Source: Pavlovales sp. CCMP2436
Taxonomy: Eukaryota > Haptophyta > Pavlovophyceae > Pavlovales
DNA: 10,250 bases
Reading direction: 5' to 3'
Assembly (NCBI GenBank): GCA_026770615.1
Contig: MU631366.1
Coordinates: 212,845 to 223,094, forward strand
The translations under genes and the position numbers were made by a program. Shown piece by piece: positions 5,779-10,250 of the stretch. The notes beneath the pieces were generated by a model. It saw only the letters and a program-made list of their open reading frames with translations, was not told where the DNA came from and made no database searches. Every line of letters begins with the position of its first letter. Position 1 is the stretch's first letter.

Positions 5779-7794
5779 TTACCCTAGTGACGACTTCCGA
5801 TGGCCGCTGTCGGCTGCTGCGCCACTGCTGCCTGCTGCGCTGCTGTCGCCTGGGTCTCTGCTGCCAGCCCCTGCGCTCCTCTCGACTGCTGCTTCCCTGT
5901 GGCCGGCTGCTGCTGCCCTGTGGCCGGCTGCTGCTGCGCTGTCGAGTGGGGCTCTGCTGCCCGCCGATGCTGCACGCCCAACGGCCGCCGCGCTGCTACC
6001 GCCTGGTTCGCTGCTGCCTGCTTCTCTGCTGCCTGCTGGGACTCTGCCAGGCCCTGCTTGCCTCTCGACTACTGCGCTAGTGTCGGCCGCTGCTCTGCTG
6101 CGAGGCCCTGCTTGCCTGTCGGCCGGTGTGTTGCTCCCGGCCGCTGCTCTGCTGTCGTATCCTGCTTGCATGTCGGCCGCTGTGCTGCTGCCCCCCTCCT
6201 CCACAGCACGCTCCCACCCACCGCCGTGCCCCCGCTTCAATCTCCGGTGCCCGCTGTCCGCGTGCTGCCCCCCTCTCTCTTCCCCTCTCCGCCCCACTCC
6301 CTCCTCCCCTCTCCGCCCCCCTCCCCCGTGTCCGCTGCCAACCTCTCGCCTCACGCCCGCGTGCAAGTGCTGCTCTCGTCTTACCCCCTCGCGTCCTGCG
6401 CTGTCGGCCGCTCTCGCGCCTGACGCCTCGCGCTCCGCTCCAGCGCTGTTCGAATACTGCTCCGCTCCTGAGCTACCAAAAGACTGTTCCGCACTCGAGC
6501 CGCTGTCGATCTCCCCTACAACCTCTCGCCTCAAGCCTGCTCCCGCCTGCCACACTCGCCCAGTGCCGTCAGCGCGCTGCGCTCGCAGAGGCTGGCTGTC
6601 GGAGTGACGCCCCCGCCCTGATCCCCCCTCCCGCCCTGAGCGGTCGAAGTGCTGCTCTCTGTCTGTTCTAACTGTACTGTCGGAGGTCTGCTCCGCTCTC
6701 GAGCCGCCCGCTGTGTCTCGCCACGGCTCACGCAAAGGAGGATAAAAGTCCTTTGGCTCACGTTCGCTCTCACTCGGCAGAGAGAGAGCGGGCTCTTCTC
6801 GCCTCATCCCCCTCCTGCTCCCAATCCTACGCCTATTCTCGGTAGGGCTCGCCTCGGAAGCGGGAGAGAGAGCGGGCTCCTGCAGCTCCTGGCCAGAGGG
6901 ATGAATCTCAGGCGGCAGTGCGCGCCCCGCTTCCAAAGCAGCTGCCTCTCGCCTCATCCCAACCCTGCTCCCAATCCTGCCCCGAGGGCTCGCCTCGAGA
7001 GCGGGAGAGCGAGCAGGCTCCTGCTCTGGCTCAGAGGGAGGCTCAGGTAGAGCGTCCTCCGGCAGCGCTTCTCGCCTCATCCCAACCCTGCTCCCAATCC
7101 TGCGCCCGCTGTCGGTGACAGCAGGTAGTGCACGGCTCGCCTCGGAAGCGGGAGCGAGCGCAGGCTCCTGCGGTGTCTGGTCAGGCCCAGAAGGCGCAGA
7201 GAGACTGGGTAGCGCGTGCTCTCGCCTCCTCCCAGCCAGAGAGAGAGCAGGTGCCAGAGAGAGAGCAGGTGCCAGCAAGAGAGCAGGTGCCAGAGAGAGA
7301 GCAGGTGCCAGAGGGAGAGCAGGTGCCAGAGAGAGAGCAGGTGCCAGCAAGAGAGCAGGTGCCAGAGGGAGAGCAGGTGCCAGAGAGAGAGCAGGTGGCT
7401 CCTCTCGCCCCTCGCCTCTCCCGCCACTCGCTGTCGGCCTCGCTCTGCGCCCCACCTCAGCGGGTGCAGGCTGAGAGAAATGGTGCCGCGACGCGCGCAG
7501 CGGGCCAATGATCGAGGCTGGCTGCGACTCGCCTAGAGGCAAAGGCTCCCCCAAAGGTGAGCCTACAGAGGAAGGCTCACTCGTGCAGGCCCACTCCATC
7601 TCCGCCGCATACATACATCTGCTCGCCGGCGCTGCGCCGCTCGGCTCTACGAGCGGCGCCAGAGCCGGCGCCGGCACCGCCTCAGGCGAGGTCGAGGATG
7701 CCGTCGAGGGTACCGTCGCTCGGCGCCTGCCAGCGGCCGACGCGATGAGCGCCAGCAAGCCCAATAGCGGCGCGATTCGGCCGCCGGCAGCCAT
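5779..7794 (-). CDS. Secreted low-complexity repeat protein with signal peptide
   Basis: This 671-residue protein starts at the ATG at 7794-7792 (GCGATGG). The next upstream in-frame codons contain no ATG. Residues 1 to about 23 form a classic signal peptide: a short basic N-terminus, the hydrophobic core APLLGLLALIASAAG, then Arg residues. The mature part has only two early Cys (RCMYAAEMEWAC). Nine tandem A-L-(S/P/L)-L-A-P hexapeptides occupy about residues 134-187. Three RRIGSRxGMRRE-like boxes start at residues 231, 272 and 322, each linked to a copy of EPALxPASEAS. The remainder is rich in Ala, Gly, Ser, Glu, Arg and Gln, with QAGxxSRAAA-type repeats. I recognise no enzyme domain. It is probably an extracellular, cell-covering or secretory-pathway protein; the role is unknown. 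The C-terminal half is low complexity, so an unrecognised intron or a frame error cannot be excluded there. Confidence 0.65.
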   Translation of the reverse strand: MAAGGRIAPLLGLLALIASAAGRRRATVPSTASSTSPEAVPAPALAPLVEPSGAAPASRCMYAAEMEWACTSEPSSVGSPLGEPLPLGESQPASIIGPLRASRHHFSQPAPAEVGRRARPTASGGRGEGREEPPALSLAPALPLAPALLLAPALSLAPALPLAPALSLAPALLLAPALSLAPALSLAGRRREHALPSLSAPSGPDQTPQEPALAPASEASRALPAVTDSGRRIGSRVGMRREALPEDALPEPPSEPEQEPARSPALEASPRGRIGSRVGMRREAAALEAGRALPPEIHPSGQELQEPALSPASEASPTENRRRIGSRRGMRREEPALSLPSESEREPKDFYPPLREPWRDTAGGSRAEQTSDSTVRTDREQHFDRSGREGGSGRGRHSDSQPLRAQRADGTGRVWQAGAGLRREVVGEIDSGSSAEQSFGSSGAEQYSNSAGAEREASGARAADSAGREGVRREQHLHAGVRREVGSGHGGGGRRGEEGVGRRGEERGGQHADSGHRRLKRGHGGGWERAVEEGGSSTAADMQAGYDSRAAAGSNTPADRQAGPRSRAAADTSAVVERQAGPGRVPAGSREAGSSEPGGSSAAAVGRAASAGSRAPLDSAAAAGHRAAAAGHREAAVERSAGAGSRDPGDSSAAGSSGAAADSGHRKSSLG
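5893..5934 (-). repeat. 21-bp tandem repeat, two copies
   Basis: A CCCTGTGGCCGGCTGCTGCTG unit occurs twice in tandem near the 3' end of the secreted repeat-protein gene. It encodes AAAAGHR-type repeats in the C-terminal tail, and 21 bp keeps the frame. Confidence 0.7.
6798..7103 (-). repeat. Three 33-bp repeat cores encoding RIGSRxGMRRE
   Basis: The cores are at 6798-6830, 6948-6980 and 7071-7103. The second and third are identical over 33 bases; the first differs at four. Each is followed on its right by a further shared block starting near GGCTCGCCTCG(G/A)AAGCGGGAG. That gives a longer unit of about 100 bp repeated three times with spacings of 150 and 123 bp, both multiples of three. Protein boxes start at residues 231, 272 and 322 of the secreted protein. 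Confidence 0.85.
7235..7396 (-). repeat. 18-bp tandem repeat, nine units (hexapeptide array)
   Basis: Nine contiguous 18-bp units fall into three variants. In plus-strand order they are AABACABCA, where A encodes the Ser form, B the Leu form and C the Pro form of A-L-x-L-A-P. The array lies within the secreted repeat protein just after its N-terminal third begins. The recurring ABC-like pattern suggests duplication of blocks larger than one unit. Confidence 0.95.
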
Positions 7795-8045
7795 CGCAAC
7801 GGTAAAAACGCCCAAGTTTTGTCAGGACACCACCGATGGTATGTACAGTACGCCCGGAGTACCACAGCATTGCTACCTTGACTCACCCCGCCTGAAGATT
7901 GATGCGCATTGCGCCGCGGCCGGCACGCCGACGCCAGCTCATGCGGCGCTGCCTCCGCCTTTAAGGACGTTGCTGCGAACTCGCTCGATCCCGCCCTCTC
8001 TCTCCCGCCCTCCCGCGCTCGCTCACGCTCGCTCGTCGCGTCATA
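7795..8045. promoter_or_regulatory. Divergent intergenic region
   Basis: This is the 251-bp gap between the minus-strand signal-peptide gene (start 7794) and the plus-strand repeat-protein gene (start 8046). It must hold at least the 5' ends of both, if both are real. The right part (about 7985-8038) is a CT-rich stretch of CTCTCTCCCGCCC and CGCTCGCTCA type next to the plus-strand ATG, which could be an initiator or leader region. No TATA box or other specific site was recognised. Confidence 0.45.
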
Positions 8046-8675
8046 ATGGGGCGCTGCGTGTTTGGGCGTGCTCGACGGTCTACACCTAAACAATACGAGC
8101 CCATACCCCCAACGGAGAGCATTGCTCAAAACAAGGAACCATCAGCCATACCACCTATGCAGTATGAGCCCATACCCCCAACAGACAGCATCGCTCAAAA
8201 CGCACCAGCGGCCACACCACCTATACAATATGAGCCCATACCCCCAACGGACAGCATAGCTCAGAACAATAAACCATCAGCCTTACCTCCTATTATGCAG
8301 TATGAGCCCATACCCCCAACAGACAGCATAGCCCAAAACGAAGCACCAGCGGCCATACCACCTGTGCAGTATGGGCCCATACCCCTAACGGACAGCAGAG
8401 CCCAAAACGAGGCACCAGCGGCTATACCATTTCCGCGGTATGAGCCCATACCCCCAACGGACAGCATCGCTCAGTATGAGCCCATATCCCCAACGGCCAT
8501 ACCACCTATGCAGCAAGAGCCCATATCCCCAACGGACACCAGTGCACTGACCACCCCTGCCAAACGAAAACGCCTGATGCGCAACCAACCTACGAATAAT
8601 GACGATTCATTAACAGGTGTAAACCCGACCACACCCTCCAGGTGTAAACCCGACCACACCCTCCATGCAGCCTAA
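8046..8675 (+). CDS. YEPIPPTDSIA repeat protein, N-terminal part (frame broken)
   Basis: The 209-residue ORF starts at ATGG, 18 residues before the repeat core. Eight repeat starts occur at 8091, 8160, 8226, 8298, 8367, 8436, 8472 and 8511. The core is QYEPIPPTDSIAQN followed by a variable APAAIPP-type spacer, and the last two copies are shortened. Every spacing (69, 66, 72, 69, 69, 36 and 39) is a multiple of three, so the frame has been maintained through repeat change. A basic KRKR cluster at residues 173-176 looks like a nuclear localisation signal. The frame then enters an exact 25-bp tandem duplication and runs out at 8675, while an overlapping frame continues as the 8665-9114 ORF. I take the two as one gene. 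No known family was recognised. Confidence 0.6.
   Translation: MGRCVFGRARRSTPKQYEPIPPTESIAQNKEPSAIPPMQYEPIPPTDSIAQNAPAATPPIQYEPIPPTDSIAQNNKPSALPPIMQYEPIPPTDSIAQNEAPAAIPPVQYGPIPLTDSRAQNEAPAAIPFPRYEPIPPTDSIAQYEPISPTAIPPMQQEPISPTDTSALTTPAKRKRLMRNQPTNNDDSLTGVNPTTPSRCKPDHTLHAA
8091..8541 (+). repeat. Tandem 66-72-bp coding repeats
   Basis: Six longer units (starts 8091, 8160, 8226, 8298, 8367, 8436) and two short ones (8472, 8511) share TATGAGCCCATACCCCCAAC with few changes. Spacings are 69, 66, 72, 69, 69, 36 and 39 bp. The array encodes the YEPIPPTDSIA repeats of the gene that starts at 8046. Confidence 0.95.
8614..8664 (+). repeat. Exact 25-bp tandem duplication at a frame break
   Basis: The 25-bp unit at 8614-8638 is repeated without mismatch at 8639-8663, and the next two bases also match. 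Because 25 is not a multiple of three, it shifts the frame of the upstream ORF. With only one copy, the 8046 frame would run directly into the 8665-9114 frame. Each unit begins CAGGT, so an AG|GT junction sits at both ends of a potential 25-base removable segment (8617-8641). Confidence 0.95.
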
Positions 8676-9114
8676 GCTCACCCTCAGGCCCAGCAGAGGC
8701 CAGCAACGCTTACGCACATTAAACGTGGAAAAACGCAACCAGAGACCGTCTCGAACCAAAACCTCACTGCTACCAGGAGCAGCCAGTCCCACCGAACCCA
8801 AAACAGGACCAGCCATTCCCGCCATAAACCACGAATCCGCAGCAGGACCGTCACGCATGCACGCACTGATCCATGACAAGTCCGTCATAGTCATGCACCA
8901 CCCACGCATACTACGCTCAGCAACCAAACGGGCCCTTGAAACCGGCCAGTCACCCACGCTGTTATACCACTCGGGCGACAAAAAACCTAAATCCAAACAT
9001 GAGCCAGCAAGCTCAAAAAAGTCTTTAAAACGCAAACATGAGCCAGCAAGCCCGCTACACCCCGTAACCCAAAGCCCTGCGCCCGAGGCCCACCCTCGTC
9101 AAGGGGTGGGATAG
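8665..9114 (+). CDS. Basic C-terminal part of the repeat-protein gene (shifted frame)
   Basis: This ORF is open for 149 residues from an ATG at 8665 that overlaps the end of the 8046 ORF, in a different frame. It is rich in Lys, Arg, Pro and Ser, ending with two SKHEPAS/RKHEPAS elements from a 19-bp direct repeat (8994-9012 and 9033-9051, 39 bp apart). A middle stretch, IHDKSVIVMHHPRILRSATK, is less repetitive and may be the most conserved part. Its PTEPKTGPAIPAI segment resembles the spacer peptides of the upstream repeats, which supports one original gene of about 347 residues. The ATG at 8665 may only be an internal Met. The role is unknown; Lys/Arg clusters and the upstream KRKR suggest a nuclear or nucleic-acid-binding protein, as inference only. 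Confidence 0.5.
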   Translation: MQPKLTLRPSRGQQRLRTLNVEKRNQRPSRTKTSLLPGAASPTEPKTGPAIPAINHESAAGPSRMHALIHDKSVIVMHHPRILRSATKRALETGQSPTLLYHSGDKKPKSKHEPASSKKSLKRKHEPASPLHPVTQSPAPEAHPRQGVG

Positions 9115-9148
9115 AATGGGCCGGAAAATAGCCGCGCATATTTGTGGG

Positions 9149-9168
9149 TTTTGCCCCCCGGGGCAAAA
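9149..9168. other. Perfect hairpin after the repeat-protein gene
   Basis: TTTTGCCCC at 9149-9157 and GGGGCAAAA at 9160-9168 are exact inverted repeats separated by two C. It lies 35 bp past the stop at 9114. It could be a 3'-end RNA structure or an incidental palindrome. It is not a bacterial terminator in this eukaryotic-looking context. Confidence 0.6.
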
Positions 9169-9374
9169 ATCTCAACATATGCGAGACAGGCTAGTCAGGA
9201 GGTAACGCTTGGGATGTGCGAAGGTGGGCCGCGCTCGCACACGGCACTGCATTTCCAGACGACGCGAGGGAGAGCAGTGGAGGTCGGTCAGCGCGCCAGT
9301 CGAGAGTCGTCAGTCGTCGATCGTCGTGTGGCTGAACTGATCAGCGGTGGGGACGGTATCCGTGTGCTCGGGGT

Positions 9375-9424
9375 GGATCCCTGGATCTGAGTGTTTTCTT
9401 CAACACTTAAATCCAGCGAGATCC
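9375..9424. other. Imperfect 20-bp-stem hairpin
   Basis: Positions 9375-9395 pair with 9402-9424. The pairing includes CTGGAT with ATCCAG and AGTGTT with AACACT, with one mismatch, one G-T pair and small bulges, around a TTCTTC loop. It sits in the spacer about 210 bp before the F-box gene ATG. I do not recognise it as a known small RNA. Confidence 0.6.
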
Positions 9425-9556
9425 CCTTACCCATAGCTATTTCTGTTGACGGACGTTTTAACTAGAAACTTACACGGTCGTCAAATTGCCGTCGTGGAAT
9501 CTGTGACGCATACTTTGTCGCCGATGATTGGTCGCCGAGCGCGCGGGCCTTCCAAC

Positions 9557-9660
9557 CGGCCAACGACGAGTCGCCTTCAGTGGCAGGCGGCTGCTCGAGT
9601 GGATGGCGACCCTCCCCTCCCGCCTGCCCCACCATGGCTGAAGCGGCCAACGACGAGTCG
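9557..9660. repeat. 17-bp direct repeat straddling a start codon
   Basis: CGGCCAACGACGAGTCG is found exactly at 9557-9573 and again at 9644-9660, 87 bp apart (a multiple of three). The second copy encodes part of AANDESA at the N-terminus of the F-box/ankyrin protein. The first lies upstream of its ATG, so the 5' end of the gene appears to contain a partial duplication. Confidence 0.85.
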
Positions 9661-10250
9661 GCCCTCGCGCCGCTTGAAGCCCTCGCCGGTGACCCGCTCT
9701 GCGCAATCGCGCACCTCCTTGGCGACGCCGACCTCCTGTGCTCCCGGCTCGTGTGCACGGCCTTCCGCGAGCACTCGAGCCCGGCGCTGAGGAAGTACCG
9801 CGTGGCCTTCCTCTGCTCGCACGCGCTCGCGGTGTTCGCGTGGGAGCACATGCCCAGCTTCGTCGCAGGCTTGCCGGACATGCTCTCCCTCGCCGCGTCC
9901 GTCGGCTACGTGGAGGTCCTCGCGGAGCTGGTCGACAACCGGCACTGCCCGCTCACAGCCGGTACGTGCGCCGCTGCTGCTAGAAAGGGACAGCTGGGCG
10001 CGCTGGCCTTGCTCCACTCGCGCGGCTGTCCGTGGAACAGCACCACTGCTTGGAGGGCTGCTGCAGGAGGGCACCTCGAGTTGCTGCGGTACGCGCACAA
10101 ACACGGCTGCCAGTGAGACGTCCTTACCTGTTTGGAGGCTGCTCAGGGAGGGCATCTCGAGGTGCTGCGGTACGCGCACGAGCACGGCTGCCCGTGGTGC
10201 AGCAATACCTGCTACGTTGCTGCTGCGGGAGGGCACCTTGAGGTGCTGCG
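9634..10250 (+). pseudogene. F-box/ankyrin-repeat protein gene, in-frame TGA, partial
   Basis: The start is the ATG at 9634 in an ideal Kozak context (CCCACCATGG). Residues about 14-50 resemble an F-box (PLCAIAHLLGDADLLCSRLV, then C.AFR), which in other proteins binds Skp1 in SCF ubiquitin ligases. From about residue 82, 27-residue ankyrin-type repeats follow, of the GHLEVLRYAHEHGCPW form that is common in large families of algae and some giant viruses; such repeats usually bind the substrate. The frame stops at TGA 10114-10116 after 160 residues, exactly where the repeat expects Trp: CAG TGA replaces CCG TGG. It then stays open to the window end with at least one and a half further good repeats. 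No splice choice I tried restores the frame. The gene is therefore a recently disabled copy, a truncated allele or a sequencing error. It continues past 10250. Confidence 0.75.

Larger units (their letters stand above)
9115..9633. other. Intergenic region with two hairpins
   Basis: No convincing gene. It contains a perfect nine-bp hairpin just after the 8665-9114 ORF, a longer imperfect hairpin at 9375-9424, a GTCGTC-rich patch near 9307-9329, and an inverted CCAAT-type pentamer (ATTGG) at 9527-9531, about 105 bp before the F-box gene start. A 17-bp sequence at 9557-9573 is repeated inside that gene's first codons. Confidence 0.5.

Noticed and set aside
5685..6671. Plus-strand open frames rich in Cys, Leu and Pro opposite the secreted repeat gene.
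   Set aside because: They are antisense images of GCTGCTG-type Ala/Ser codons, and one starts within the ATN satellite. The minus frame has a clear signal peptide and repeat boxes.
7115..7536. Plus-strand frames reading ERAGAR-, REQVPE- and ESRCQ-type repeats.
   Set aside because: An 18-bp array without stops is open in all frames. The minus-strand frame belongs to the protein with a signal peptide.
8091..8541. YEPIPPT repeats as an RNA polymerase II CTD-like tail.
   Set aside because: Only a loose resemblance to YSPTSPS; the unit is about 23 residues with variable spacers, and no polymerase domain is present.
8091..8541. Regularly spaced repeats as a CRISPR array.
   Set aside because: Repeats are in frame, encode a continuous protein, and the spacers are related to each other.
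9142..9390. Open plus-strand frame of 82 codons in the spacer before the F-box gene.
   Set aside because: It begins with GTG rather than ATG, has no recognisable composition or motif, and ends within the hairpin.
9577..10236. 219-codon minus-strand frame opposite the F-box/ankyrin gene.
   Set aside because: It is antisense to clear ankyrin repeats and gives a low-information Arg/Val/Gln-rich peptide.
9634..10250. The whole window as giant-virus DNA, since such viruses also carry F-box/ankyrin genes.
   Set aside because: No viral core gene is visible, and the long gene-poor spacers, triplet satellite and low-complexity secreted proteins fit a cellular eukaryote better. It cannot be fully excluded for the right-hand gene alone.

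Overview
The window looks like nuclear DNA of a GC-rich microbial eukaryote. The best guess is a GC-rich alga such as a haptophyte or pelagophyte, because an F-box/ankyrin gene of the 'GHLEVLRYAHEHGCPW' type sits beside Pro/Ala/Ser-rich and Cys-rich surface or secreted proteins, strong ATGG start contexts, pyrimidine-rich GC segments and many simple repeats. This assignment is an inference; no sequence here fixes the taxon. There are no rRNA, tRNA, CRISPR or bacterial operon signals. Composition is strongly mosaic: about 3000-5150 is extremely GC-rich, while 1480-1965 and 5187-5778 are AT-rich.

Layout. (1) 1-2221: no convincing gene. It opens with a 41-base poly-A run, then holds a diverged direct repeat (570-690 and 1001-1118) whose minus-strand frame is preserved, and an AT-rich stretch. 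(2) About 1977-2655: an imperfect inverted repeat encloses a 74-codon ORF (2222-2446) and is dense in CCTATT/AATAGG hexamers, so it may be a small non-autonomous element. (3) 2971-4911, minus: a Pro-rich protein with two copies of a module marked by CysCys doublets and a C-terminal membrane segment. (4) 5187-5778: degenerate ATN triplet satellite with duplicated GC-rich islands. (5) 5779-7794, minus: a secreted low-complexity repeat protein with a signal peptide, nine hexapeptide repeats and three RRIGSRxGMRRE-like boxes. (6) 8046-9114, plus, divergent from (5): a gene of YEPIPPTDSIA repeats followed by a basic C-terminal part, split into two overlapping frames by an exact 25-bp tandem duplication. 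(7) 9115-9633: spacer with two hairpins. (8) 9634-10250, plus: start of an F-box/ankyrin gene interrupted by one in-frame TGA, open again to the window edge.

No joint pathway can be read from these genes. Two encode probable surface or secreted repeat-rich proteins. One encodes a probably nuclear repeat protein. One belongs to a large, fast-turnover F-box/ankyrin family. Tandem duplication is the common theme: it built the repeats in three of the genes and broke, or possibly created a tiny intron in, the 8046-9114 gene.
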